A stretch of 64,000 nucleotides of DNA from Acidobacteriota bacterium. GTDB taxonomy: Bacteria; Acidobacteriota; Terriglobia; 2-12-FULL-54-10. The notes beneath the pieces were generated by a model. That model was not told where the DNA came from and did no database searches. It worked only from the letters and a program-made list of their open reading frames with translations. A program made the position numbers and the translations under genes. The stretch lies in contig JACPPJ010000062.1 of the NCBI GenBank assembly GCA_016191085.1, positions 1 to 64,000 of the forward strand. Reading direction: 5' to 3'. Below are positions 35,979-44,313 of the stretch, one piece after another. The first letter of the stretch is position 1. Every line of letters begins with the position of its first letter.

Positions 35979-36059
35979 CTATTCTCGTATGAGGCGACGA
36001 AAAACCAAAATCACGCCAACTGTACCCCAGACCAGCAACCGCGTGTTCCCGCCAGCCTC

Positions 36060-36068
36060 ATTATAGCA
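36060..36068 (-). promoter_or_regulatory. Extended -10 promoter for the 35978 operon
   Basis: On the minus strand TGCTATAAT reads as a TGn-extended -10 (TATAAT at 36065-36060), about 80 bases upstream of the ATG at 35978. No good -35 was found. Confidence 0.4.
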
Positions 36069-36125
36069 TCGAGAATACGTCGCCCGTTCCGGCGATGCAA
36101 ACCCCGGAGGTACGACCCCTCGGAG

Positions 36126-36353
36126 CTACAGTTGAGGAAGTGACTTCACGATGCGGACGGTTTCGAGGCTGACGCGGATCACTTGGCCCACTAGCCGCAC
36201 GATGTATTCCGGGTCCTCGGGACGGTTGGGGTCGGAGCGGATGCCGGAGCGCTTGTCTTCGGTGACCTGATACTGATCAATCACCCATTCAAGCGCGCTG
36301 CGGTTGCCCAGGCGGTATTCAAATGCTTCGGCAGGAATGCCAACACGCGACGT
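36126..36353 (-). pseudogene. C-terminal remnant of a type ISP restriction-modification enzyme
   Basis: The minus strand encodes about 75 residues with no start: IPAEAFEYRLGNRSALEWV, then IDQYQVTEDKRSGI, DPNRPEDPEYIVRL and VIRVSLETVRIV before a TAG at 36128-36126. This is the strongly conserved C-terminus of the DEAD/DEAH helicase-type (type ISP) restriction enzymes. The frame upstream stops at a TAA at 36356-36354. The N-terminal piece of the same kind of gene lies at 39300-39626 in the same orientation, so the two are probably parts of one former gene. Confidence 0.75.
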
Positions 36354-36359
36354 TTATTC

Positions 36360-36389
36360 TTGCGGTAGTCTGAGCACAATTGATATAAC
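36360..36389 (+). promoter_or_regulatory. Promoter for the 36411 gene
   Basis: TTGCGG (36360-36365), 18-base spacer, TATAAC (36384-36389). The start codon at 36411 is 21 bases beyond the -10, giving a short leader. Confidence 0.45.
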
Positions 36390-36410
36390 TAAGCTCCGGG
36401 AGTGCTTGAC

Positions 36411-37013
36411 ATGCGAATCTCACGCCGCCCAAGTGGCGGACGGGGCGAGTATGAAATCAGCGGGTCATTGCCAAGCGGCGAGCTGGCGGGCGGGCTTGAA
36501 AACCACCTTCTCAGTTTGGAGTTTCCCGGCGGATTGCTGATTCACACTCGTGTCCGAGTAAAAAAACAGGGCGGCAAGCTAAGGCTACGGCGAGCGGACG
36601 TTGATATACAGTTACAAAAACAGCTTGCCGCGGCGTTTATGATGCCGGACCCGGCAAGGCAGGTGAGCGCCCTTGGCGCCGGCGAACCACTTTTGCAAGA
36701 GGGTGCTTACGCTGTCGATCATATCGAGATAGAAAGTATCCTAATACCGGCCCCCAAGACGGCGGTCCTGAGAGTTAAGGAAATCACCGTAATTAACAGA
36801 TCGCATCTTGGTGAAGTGATCCGTCTGCAAGAGCGCGCTGCACTTCTCCAGGAAATATGGGCAAAGCGTTCAGAATTTCCCGACGATATAGCATTGCAAT
36901 TGAGCTCGCCGCCGTGGGTCTTCTTGAATTCGCATTTTGGCTTCGGCGAGAGCAGAAATCCGGCAAGCTGCCATGAAGCTTCCGAAAAAGTTTCACCAAC
37001 GGCGCACTGGTGA
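36411..37013 (+). CDS. Unknown protein of the defence cassette
   Basis: A 200-residue protein beginning MRISRRPSGGRGEYEISG. GGGAG (36398-36402) is 8 bases before the ATG and a promoter is close upstream, so it looks expressed. It has an N-terminal basic, glycine-rich stretch, a beta-rich middle (LLSLEFPGGLLIHTRVRV), and a helix-rich end. No enzyme motif, signal peptide or membrane segment was seen. It converges with, and its stop overlaps by 21 bases, the NOV_C nuclease gene. It lies inside the replaced middle of the type ISP locus with the vsr/dcm operon, so it is probably part of that cassette. Function unknown. Confidence 0.6.
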   Translation: MRISRRPSGGRGEYEISGSLPSGELAGGLENHLLSLEFPGGLLIHTRVRVKKQGGKLRLRRADVDIQLQKQLAAAFMMPDPARQVSALGAGEPLLQEGAYAVDHIEIESILIPAPKTAVLRVKEITVINRSHLGEVIRLQERAALLQEIWAKRSEFPDDIALQLSSPPWVFLNSHFGFGESRNPASCHEASEKVSPTAHW

Positions 37014-37766
37014 CGAATAGTAAACCTGCTCGCTCGTGATTGTCTGTCTGCTCAAAGGCAGTACTTCGAGCGGATTAAAGAAAACTGAAATTCGCGGAAC
37101 GTCCTCAAGCTGGCTTACAACCGCTATGCAATAGTCGTCCTTGAATTCCTTCGCTTTGAGATATTCATTTTCGGTGAGGCGGATCCCGCCAGTGCTTCCA
37201 CGCACGCCCTTTACTTCGGCGAGAACGTAGGCCGGAGCCAGCGTGATTTGGAAATCGTAACCGTCCCCGAATAACCTCGCATCTTCGAGGACGCCATCCT
37301 TAAGTCGCTCAACGGTCCTAAAGGTGTTCATGAAGAAAAGTTCGGCTTCGCTCCCAGTTTCCTGAAGCTGACGAAACTTGCTTTTCAGGATTGGAACAAT
37401 CGGCTTTAGCTTCTCACCGGGAATTGGGAAGTAAGTTTGCAGGTAGTTTTCCACGACAGCGGAATAACGAACGGCATCGAGTTCCCCGAAAAGTGAATCT
37501 AGAAGAATCTTCCTATGGAGGTATCGGTCGCCGCTTTGCCACCAGCCTACTTTTGCTTTTCTCACCAGCGGATTGAATAGGTCTTGCCGATTCTTTAGTG
37601 TGCCTCGTGTCTCAGCCACGCCTCGCACAATCAAGTGGTTGAACAAAGCACTTTTGGTTTTGAAGCCAAGGGCTGCAATTAAATCACCCTCGAACTTGGC
37701 TAGACCGTAGCCGATGAGATTCAGGATTTCGTAATTCTTATGTCTGGTGCCGGAAGGCTTGTTCAT
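36993..37766 (-). CDS. NOV_C/DUF3883-type nuclease, likely restriction enzyme of the cassette
   Basis: A 257-residue protein. Residues about 165-235 match a NOV_C (DUF3883) domain of the PD-(D/E)XK superfamily: Asp171 in GYDFQI, Glu184-Val-Lys186 in AEVKG, then RLTENEYLKAKEF and YCIAVVSQL. The N-terminal half (NLIGYGLAKFEGDLIAALGF) is probably the DNA-recognition part. Being the last gene of a vsr-dcm-zinc ribbon operon it is the best candidate for the endonuclease. The start at 37766 overlaps the stop of the zinc ribbon gene by 4 bases. Confidence 0.7.
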   Translation of the reverse strand: MNKPSGTRHKNYEILNLIGYGLAKFEGDLIAALGFKTKSALFNHLIVRGVAETRGTLKNRQDLFNPLVRKAKVGWWQSGDRYLHRKILLDSLFGELDAVRYSAVVENYLQTYFPIPGEKLKPIVPILKSKFRQLQETGSEAELFFMNTFRTVERLKDGVLEDARLFGDGYDFQITLAPAYVLAEVKGVRGSTGGIRLTENEYLKAKEFKDDYCIAVVSQLEDVPRISVFFNPLEVLPLSRQTITSEQVYYSSPVRRW

Positions 37767-38122
37767 TTCCGTGAACGATTTGTGGCAGCGAGGGACTTCG
37801 TTACCTCGGCGAGTGTGAAGTGTGCGCCGCAGTCCAAGCAGTCGAAGGCTTGATTTTCTTCGTGCCACTGAAGATTCATGCTGCTACATTCAGACTCCCT
37901 GCCAAAGCTCGGCAGAGTCGCAGGACACCTAACACGAGTGACTGACGCGGCGTCCCGATTGAAATAGAGGCCGCAATTCAAACAGTCGAACACCTCATCA
38001 TCTTCATCCCAGACCACTCTTGAGCTTCCGCACCCGACAAGGTCTCCGTTCCACCGGGCAATCGGCGGGCACACAACATTGTTGCCGGTAGGAGATTGTT
38101 TCTTGTTCAGTTGTTTAGGCAT
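37763..38122 (-). CDS. Tandem zinc ribbon protein of the vsr/dcm operon
   Basis: A 119-residue cytoplasmic protein with two zinc ribbons of identical spacing: Cys18, Cys31, Cys47, Cys50 and Cys66, Cys79, Cys95, Cys98 (13, 16 and 3 residues apart in both). Each ends FDCL(N/D)CG. This is an internal duplication. Its start overlaps the dcm stop by 16 bases and its stop overlaps the nuclease start by 4. A DNA-binding or protein-adaptor role is inference; it might supply specificity missing from the short methyltransferase. Confidence 0.7.
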   Translation of the reverse strand: MPKQLNKKQSPTGNNVVCPPIARWNGDLVGCGSSRVVWDEDDEVFDCLNCGLYFNRDAASVTRVRCPATLPSFGRESECSSMNLQWHEENQAFDCLDCGAHFTLAEVTKSLAATNRSRK

Positions 38123-38721
38123 GCTTGCCCTAGTTCAGCCAAGGCTTCGCGGCATTCGGGCTCAAAAAGTATCTCGACGGGACCTCTTGGGTCACGATAA
38201 CATCCGACAATGTAGACTCGACTGCGTGACTGGGGGACTCCGAAGTTTTTGCTGTTAAGCACACGCCATCCGAGACTATACCCGATGTCGGCCAACGTTC
38301 GAATAATGGTTTGGAAGTCTCGTCCCTCGTGGGAAGAGAGAAGCCCCGTGACGTTTTCGATGACAAGAACGCTGGGACGGCCTTCTGTAAGTAGGCGCAC
38401 AAGATCATGAAAGAGTCCAGACCTTGTCCCTTTAAGCCCAGCTCTTGGCCCCATTCTCGCCAGCGAGACGTCTTGGCATGGGAATCCCCCGAACCAGATT
38501 CCTGAAACAGGGATGTCTGCATTTGAGGCCTCCTTAATATTAGTCAGTCTAGGAACGTCAGGCCAATGCCTCTCAAGAATTTCATTGCAAAACGGATCAA
38601 TCTCGCACTGGAATGTGATTTTGAATCCGGCTTGTTCAAAGCCCAAATCTAAGCCGCCGATCCCTGAAAAGAATGAAGCCGCTCTAAACCGCGTCCTCTC
38701 TAAACTACACCGTTCTTCCAT
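38107..38721 (-). CDS. Short DNA cytosine-5 methyltransferase lacking TRD and motifs IX-X
   Basis: A 204-residue C5-methyltransferase catalytic half. Motif I (ASFFSGIGGLDLGFEQAGF, residues 15-33), motif IV with the nucleophile Cys82 (GGFPCQDVSLARMG), motif VI (IENV, 121-124) and motif VIII (QSRSR, 164-168) are intact. It stops at EILFEPECREALAELG, where family members normally continue for 100-200 residues with the target-recognition domain and motifs IX and X. The start at 38721 overlaps the end of vsr by 17 bases. It is either a truncated gene, or one half of a split enzyme. Confidence 0.85.
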   Translation of the reverse strand: MEERCSLERTRFRAASFFSGIGGLDLGFEQAGFKITFQCEIDPFCNEILERHWPDVPRLTNIKEASNADIPVSGIWFGGFPCQDVSLARMGPRAGLKGTRSGLFHDLVRLLTEGRPSVLVIENVTGLLSSHEGRDFQTIIRTLADIGYSLGWRVLNSKNFGVPQSRSRVYIVGCYRDPRGPVEILFEPECREALAELGQACLNN

Positions 38722-39124
38722 GAGTAAGTTCCCAGACCAACCGTTGCACAAGAGCTTCTGTATCGTTCAATTGGCATTCCCATACCACGATGCGTTTCCA
38801 GCCAAGTCTGCGCAGCAACTTTGCGTTCGCAGCATCGCGCGCTAAATTCCGATCAAGCTTTCGATTCCAATAGTCGGTATTACTCTTGGGCCGTCTGCCC
38901 TCGCGGCATCTCTTGTGGTTATGCCAAAAACACCCATGCACATATATAGCAGCGTTGTAGCGTGCCAGCACGATGTCAGGTTTCCCCGGCAGTCGCCCGT
39001 CGTGCAGCCTGAATCTAAAACCGGCCCTATGCAGCAAAGAACGAACCGTCAACTCCGGCATCGTATCGGCGGAGCGTATGAGGCTCATTATTTCACTGCG
39101 GCGCTTACGTGTGAAAGTATCCAC
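38705..39124 (-). CDS. vsr: Very short patch repair endonuclease
   Basis: A 139-residue Vsr nuclease that nicks 5' of T:G mismatches left by deamination of 5-methylcytosine. Motifs: MSLIRSADTMPEL, the catalytic Asp50 in GKPDIVLA, HGCFWHNHKRC with the metal/zinc ligands, and VVWECQL. The GTG at 39124 (DTFTRKRRSEIM) is preferred over a TTG at 39166 by family length. As the first gene of the operon it supports a functional partner C5-methyltransferase at the time the cassette was formed. Confidence 0.9.
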   Translation of the reverse strand: MDTFTRKRRSEIMSLIRSADTMPELTVRSLLHRAGFRFRLHDGRLPGKPDIVLARYNAAIYVHGCFWHNHKRCREGRRPKSNTDYWNRKLDRNLARDAANAKLLRRLGWKRIVVWECQLNDTEALVQRLVWELTHGRTV

Positions 39125-39179
39125 GAGAGTCACCAGGACGTCAAGATATAGTATAACCTGCGCCAACAGCCCACCGCAT

Positions 39180-39626
39180 CTAGTTTGCGGCTACGGGCCG
39201 CTGGGCGTAGCCTTTCGTTAACGCCTTCAGGTCTCCTGCACTTTGGGCATATCCTCTGCTTGGATGAATGCTTTGACCGCTTCTCGAACTCTTCGTGTTT
39301 GAAAGCTTGTAGCCTCGCGCGGTCTTGCGCCTGATCTCCGCGTCGAGGTCGTCCTTGGTGTCCTTGGCCTCCCAATAGCCACGCGGGAGGCTGTTGCCGT
39401 CCCGCAGGGTTCCGTCGGGCCGGATCGAGCCGCCGGAGCTTTTGTCGGACAGCTCCGGGATCAGCGTCCAGCCTCTTAAACGCGCTGCATCCGCAAGAAG
39501 AGACTCAAAGGGCGAGCGGAGATTCATCTCATTGAGAACACGCTGCTCATGCAGGGCGCGAAGGCTTTCGTAATACTTGCGGATGGTCCGGTGGTTGGGC
39601 GAGACGAGGTTATGGGCCGCGGTCAT
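39180..39626 (-). pseudogene. N-terminal remnant of a type ISP restriction-modification enzyme
   Basis: From the ATG at 39626 the frame reads NHRTIRKYYESL, ARLRGWTLIPELSD, the nuclease-type RPDGTL...RGYWEAKD and DDLDAEIRRKTARGYKLSN, matching the N-terminal nuclease domain of type ISP (DEAD/DEAH) restriction enzymes. Similarity ends near 39310, after which the frame runs on without resemblance to 39180. The C-terminal end of such a gene is at 36126-36353, same strand. The helicase, methyltransferase and linker regions are missing. Confidence 0.75.
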
Positions 39627-39838
39627 TCGAGGGAGATAGTACTAGTTTTTTGTATTGGTTGTCACGGTGAATGTTGGCGCGTGCAAGACCCGGGAATTCA
39701 CCCTTCTACATCCACTGTTTTCAGCGACGTCAGCGGCGGCGCGACGAGATATGATGGAGAAGCAACACTACCGTGCTCCTGCGCTATGCACATTCCGCTC
39801 TGCCCGCCACGAGGCAGATATGATCAATGGAGGGCATT

Positions 39839-42238
39839 ATGGCAACGGAGGTTCGCCGTCACCCGCAGCGTGCCGTCAGCAGCGATCTTCTCTCACCCGA
39901 CGAATTACGAAACATTGACGCCTATTGGCGCGCCGCCAACTATCTTTCTGTCGGACAAATCTATCTTTACGACAACCCCCTGCTCACCGAGCCGCTTCGC
40001 ATAGAACACATCAAGCCGCGCCTGCTGGGTCACTGGGGAACTACTCCGGGTTTGAATTTCATTTACGTTCACTGCAATCGCGTTATTCAGAAATACGATC
40101 TCGATATGATCTACATCGCCGGACCTGGGCACGGCGCTCCGGGCGTCGTGGCCAACACCTACCTGGAAGGCTCATACAGCGATTTCTATACAAATATCCC
40201 GAGGAACGCTCAGGGGATGAAGCGGCTCTTCACGCAGTTTTCGTTTCCCGGCGGCATTCCGAGCCACGCCGCACCAGAGACGCCCGGATCTATCCACGAA
40301 GGGGGCGAACTGGGCTATTCGCTCGCGCATGCCTACGGCGCGGCGTTCGACAATCCGGATTTGTTCGTCTGCTGCGTGGTCGGCGACGGAGAAGCCGAAA
40401 CTGGAGCTTTGGCGACAAGCTGGCATTCGAACAAGTTCCTCAACCCCGCTCGCGACGGCGCGGTGATTCCGGTGCTGCACCTGAACGGATACAAGATCGC
40501 CGGGCCCACCGTGCTGGCGCGCATCGGCAACGATGAACTCACGGACCTTTTCTGTGGTTACGGGTACACGCCCTACTTCGTGGAAGGCGACGACCCGGCG
40601 CTGATGCATCAGCTCATGGCAGGCGCCTTCGAGGCGGTCCTTTCTGATATTCACGAGATTCAGCGCGATACGCGTGAGCATGGGTTTCATCGGCGGCGCT
40701 CCTGGCCAATGATCGTCCTGCGCTCGCCCAAAGGATGGACTTGCCCCAAGGAGGTTGACGGTAAGCAGACCGAAGGCACGTTCCGGTCGCACCAGGTGCC
40801 GCTGAATCACTTCCGCTCCAAGCCCGAACACATCAAAATCCTCGAAGACTGGATGAAGAGCTATCGCCCCGACGAATTGTTCGACGAAGACGGAACGCTG
40901 ATGCCCGACCTGCAAGCCCTCGCGCCCAAACGCGACCGGCGCATGGGAGCGAACCCGCACGCCAACGGTGGATTGCTGCTTCAAGATCTGCGCCTTCCCG
41001 ATTTCCGCGATTACGCCGTTGATGTGCCAAAGCCGGGCGTCGTGGTTGCCGAGGCGACGCGGGTCTCCGGGGCGTTTCTCCGCGACGTCATGAAGAGCAA
41101 TTTGGATACGCGCAACTTCCGGGTCTTCGGCCCCGATGAAACCACATCGAACAGGCTGGATGCGATTCTGGAGGTAACCGACAGGCAGTCCACAGCCGAG
41201 ATTCTGCCGAACGATGTCCACGTCTCACCTGACGGCCGGGTAATGGAAGTGTTGAGCGAACACCTCTGTCAAGGCTGGCTCGAAGGCTACCTGCTCACGG
41301 GCCGCCACGGGTTCTTCTCCTGCTATGAGGCATTCATCCACATTGTGGACTCCATGTTCAATCAGCATGCCAAGTGGCTGAAAAGCTCGCTCAGCATCCC
41401 CTGGAGAAAACCGATCGCGTCGCTGAATTACCTGCTGACCTCGCACGTGTGGCGCCAGGACCACAACGGATTCAGCCACCAGGACCCGGGATTCATCGAT
41501 CACGTCGTAAACAAGAAGGCCGATGTCGTGCGCGTGTATCTGCCTCCTGACGCGAATACGCTGCTCTCCGTGACAGACCACTGCCTGCGCAGCCGCGATT
41601 ATGTGAATGTGATCGTCGCGGGCAAGCAGCCGGCGCTGCAATGGTTGAATATGCAGGATGCCATCCGGCACTGTACCGAGGGCATTGGGATTTGGCAGTG
41701 GGCCAGCAATGACCAGGGCTCCGAGCCCGACGTGGTCATGGCCTGCGCTGGCGACATTCCCACCTTGGAAACGCTCGCCGCCGTGGACTGGCTGCGCCGG
41801 AATATCGCCGACCTGAAAATCCGGGTGGTGAACGTCGTGGACCTGATGACCTTGCAACCCCAGAGCGAGCATCCACATGGTTTGTCTGATGCTGAATTCG
41901 ATTCCATTTTCACCACCGATAAACCCATTGTGTTCGCATTCCACGGCTATCCCTGGCTGATTCACCGTCTCACGTACCGCCGCACGAATCATCCCAACCT
42001 GCACGTGCGCGGATACAAAGAAGAAGGGACCACCACAACTCCCTTTGATATGACGGTACTCAATGACCTCGACCGTTTCCATCTTTCAATGGACGTGATC
42101 GAGCGCGTCCCCAAGCTCCAAAATGTTTGCGCGCATGAAAAGCAAGTGCTGCGAAACATGCTGATCGAACACAAGCTCTACATCAGCAGCCACGGCGAAG
42201 ACATGCCCGAGATCCGCGACTGGCACTGGCCGGGGTAA
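39839..42238 (+). CDS. xfp: Phosphoketolase (xylulose-5-P/fructose-6-P)
   Basis: A 799-residue thiamine diphosphate enzyme cleaving xylulose-5-phosphate or fructose-6-phosphate to acetyl phosphate. The thiamine-binding [39 protein letters not shown] and [11 protein letters not shown] motifs are intact. The start is the ATG at 39839 because GGAGGG lies at 39829-39834; an ATG at 39827 is part of that site. Acetate kinase follows by 8 bases, so acetyl phosphate from this enzyme can be turned into acetate and ATP. Confidence 0.95.
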   Translation: MATEVRRHPQRAVSSDLLSPDELRNIDAYWRAANYLSVGQIYLYDNPLLTEPLRIEHIKPRLLGHWGTTPGLNFIYVHCNRVIQKYDLDMIYIAGPGHGAPGVVANTYLEGSYSDFYTNIPRNAQGMKRLFTQFSFPGGIPSHAAPETPGSIHEGGELGYSLAHAYGAAFDNPDLFVCCVVGDGEAETGALATSWHSNKFLNPARDGAVIPVLHLNGYKIAGPTVLARIGNDELTDLFCGYGYTPYFVEGDDPALMHQLMAGAFEAVLSDIHEIQRDTREHGFHRRRSWPMIVLRSPKGWTCPKEVDGKQTEGTFRSHQVPLNHFRSKPEHIKILEDWMKSYRPDELFDEDGTLMPDLQALAPKRDRRMGANPHANGGLLLQDLRLPDFRDYAVDVPKPGVVVAEATRVSGAFLRDVMKSNLDTRNFRVFGPDETTSNRLDAILEVTDRQSTAEILPNDVHVSPDGRVMEVLSEHLCQGWLEGYLLTGRHGFFSCYEAFIHIVDSMFNQHAKWLKSSLSIPWRKPIASLNYLLTSHVWRQDHNGFSHQDPGFIDHVVNKKADVVRVYLPPDANTLLSVTDHCLRSRDYVNVIVAGKQPALQWLNMQDAIRHCTEGIGIWQWASNDQGSEPDVVMACAGDIPTLETLAAVDWLRRNIADLKIRVVNVVDLMTLQPQSEHPHGLSDAEFDSIFTTDKPIVFAFHGYPWLIHRLTYRRTNHPNLHVRGYKEEGTTTTPFDMTVLNDLDRFHLSMDVIERVPKLQNVCAHEKQVLRNMLIEHKLYISSHGEDMPEIRDWHWPG

Positions 42239-42246
42239 GAGGCCTC

Positions 42247-43461
42247 ATGAAAATCCTGGTGCTGAACGCCGGGTCGAGCAGCCTGAAAGGCTTGTTGTGC
42301 GAAGTCGCAGAGCCACTCCCGTCGCGTGCTCGGGCGCCGCTCTGGAAAGCTCATGCGCAGTGGGGTCGCGAACAAGAAATTGCGAGCCTCAAAGTGGAGA
42401 CAACTAATGGCAATTGCGAGCAGGAGGTTCCGTTCAGTTCACCGAAGCAACTTACGGCTGATGTTCTCCAGACGCTGTGCAAGGGGTCCGCAGCCGTACT
42501 CGCGTCAGCTAGCGACGTTGCTGTTGTCGGCCACCGGATCGTCCACGGCGGGCGCAATCTTCGTTCAACCGCGCGGATTACTCCCGAGGTCAAGGCCGAG
42601 ATTGCGCGGGCGGCGGAGTTTGCTCCTGAGCATAATCGGCTGGAGTTAGAGGTGATCGAGGCAGCCGAGCAGCTACTGGGACCACAGATTCCGCAGGTGG
42701 CTGTCTTCGACACTGCGTTTCACGACACACTGCCGCACGCCGCCAAAGTCTATCCCGGCCCTTATAGCTGGCTGGATCAGGGAATCGAGCGCTACGGGTT
42801 CCACGGCATCAGCCACCAGTACGTCTCCCGGCGCGGCGCCGAGATTCTGGGGCGCGACCTCGCATCGCTTCGGATGATCACCTGCCATCTTGGCAATGGA
42901 TGCTCGCTGGCTGCGATCCGCAACGGCCGCAGTGTAGATACGACCATGGGATTTACGCCGCTCGAAGGACTGATGATGGGCACGCGCTCCGGCTCCATCG
43001 ACCCCGGGATTATTATTTACCTCCTGCGTCACAAACACTACGGCGCTGACGATCTGGATCGCATTCTGAATGAGGAATCGGGATTGAAGGGCGTGTCAGG
43101 AGTGTCAGGAGACATGCGCGCTGTGCTCTCCGCCATAAGTGAAGGCAATCAACGAGCGAAGCTGGCGTTCGAGGTGTACGCGCACAGCGTGGCGAGAGGC
43201 ATCGGAGCTATGCTGGCGTCACTCGGCGGTTTGGATGCGCTCGTCTTTACTGCCGGAGTCGGTGAGAATTGCGCGCCGCTGCGTGACTTAGTTTGCAAAC
43301 GTTTCGATTTCGCGGGGGTTCAATGTGATGACGCGAAGAACAACGCGTCACCTGGAGATGCCGATATCGCGACAGCGGATTCACCGGTTCGCGTGCTGGT
43401 CATTCATACCGAAGAGGATTGGGAAATAATGCGCGAGTGCTGGAACCTAATCCGCTTGTAA
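42247..43461 (+). CDS. ackA: Acetate kinase
   Basis: A 404-residue ASKHA-fold kinase. It has VLNAGSSSLKGL at the start, GHRIVHGG, FDTAFHDTLP, GFHGISHQYVSRR and GNGCSLAAI followed by TMGFTPLEGLMMGTRSG. It produces ATP and acetate from acetyl phosphate, or the reverse. Eight bases separate it from the phosphoketolase gene: a phosphoketolase-acetate kinase operon (bifid shunt-like). Confidence 0.96.
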   Translation: MKILVLNAGSSSLKGLLCEVAEPLPSRARAPLWKAHAQWGREQEIASLKVETTNGNCEQEVPFSSPKQLTADVLQTLCKGSAAVLASASDVAVVGHRIVHGGRNLRSTARITPEVKAEIARAAEFAPEHNRLELEVIEAAEQLLGPQIPQVAVFDTAFHDTLPHAAKVYPGPYSWLDQGIERYGFHGISHQYVSRRGAEILGRDLASLRMITCHLGNGCSLAAIRNGRSVDTTMGFTPLEGLMMGTRSGSIDPGIIIYLLRHKHYGADDLDRILNEESGLKGVSGVSGDMRAVLSAISEGNQRAKLAFEVYAHSVARGIGAMLASLGGLDALVFTAGVGENCAPLRDLVCKRFDFAGVQCDDAKNNASPGDADIATADSPVRVLVIHTEEDWEIMRECWNLIRL

Positions 43462-44229
43462 CTAACGCTGCACCAGAAAATATAATCCGATTGCAAACCC
43501 CACGAACGTGACGAACGCGCGCACCGCCTTCGGACCCACGCGCCGCGCCAGGATCGGTCCTGTATACCCTCCGCCCAGCGCACCCGCCGCAAGCACGATA
43601 GCATCCGGCCACAGCACGCTGCCGTTGGCGATGAAGTAAATCGCAGCGATGCCGTTCATCAATGAGGACAGGAGAACCTTCAGCGAATTCATCTCATGAA
43701 TGTCGCCGTGTACGATGAGCCCGAGTGCCGCGAGCATCAAGATCCCGATGCCCGCGCCGAAGTAGCCGCCGTAAATACCAACGCAAAATACGAAGAAGGC
43801 TGTGGCCATGCGCGCGTGCTTCGATTTGGCGGCCGCTTGCGCTTCCAGTTGTAGCAGACGCGAAACGAATGGCTGAAACGTAAAAAGTACGGTCGCAAAT
43901 AGAATGAGGTAAGGAATGATGTGGCGAAAATAAGCCTCGCTGGTGTTCAGCAGCAGCACCGCTCCTACCAAGCCTCCGATGAGGCTGGGTGGCGCGAGCA
44001 GCCAGGCCAATTTCTTCTGTGAGGCAAACTCCCGGCGATACGAGACGAACGACGCGATGGTCCCCGCCTGCAGCGCAATGGTATTGGTGGCGTTCGCAAT
44101 GATTGCGGGGACTCCGGTGAAGATCAGCGTGGGAAAACTGAGCAGCGTGCCGCCGCCGGCTACGGAGTTGACGACTCCAGCAACGATTCCAACAACAAAC
44201 AGGATGAGAGCTTTCAGAGCAAAGGGCAT
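43462..44229 (-). CDS. TauE/SafE (TSUP) family permease
   Basis: A 255-residue inner-membrane protein with about eight hydrophobic segments. GIVAGVVNSVAGGGTLLSFP at the start and GVYGGYFGAGIG-like IYGGYFGAGIGILMLAALG in the second half are the two family repeats. TSUP proteins export or import sulfite, sulfonates or related organosulfur anions. No sulfur genes are adjacent. Its stop abuts the ackA stop (convergent). Confidence 0.85.
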   Translation of the reverse strand: MPFALKALILFVVGIVAGVVNSVAGGGTLLSFPTLIFTGVPAIIANATNTIALQAGTIASFVSYRREFASQKKLAWLLAPPSLIGGLVGAVLLLNTSEAYFRHIIPYLILFATVLFTFQPFVSRLLQLEAQAAAKSKHARMATAFFVFCVGIYGGYFGAGIGILMLAALGLIVHGDIHEMNSLKVLLSSLMNGIAAIYFIANGSVLWPDAIVLAAGALGGGYTGPILARRVGPKAVRAFVTFVGFAIGLYFLVQR

Positions 44230-44313
44230 TCGTCAGTGATCCGGGTCTATAGCCAATACCGGAATAAACCGCAGTAGCGCACGAATTGTAATTCTAACCT
44301 CGATTTTCGAGCT

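Noticed and set aside
36402-36410. Alternative upstream start for the 36411 gene
   Set aside because: The GGGAG site at 36398-36402 fits the ATG at 36411 with 8-base spacing; the upstream start lies inside that site.
39130-39375. Open frame overlapping the type ISP N-terminal remnant
   Set aside because: It lies out of frame with the conserved part and contains low-complexity Lys/Arg stretches. It looks like a shadow of decayed DNA.
40172-42082. Long minus-strand frames in the phosphoketolase gene
   Set aside because: Antisense shadows of a conserved enzyme.
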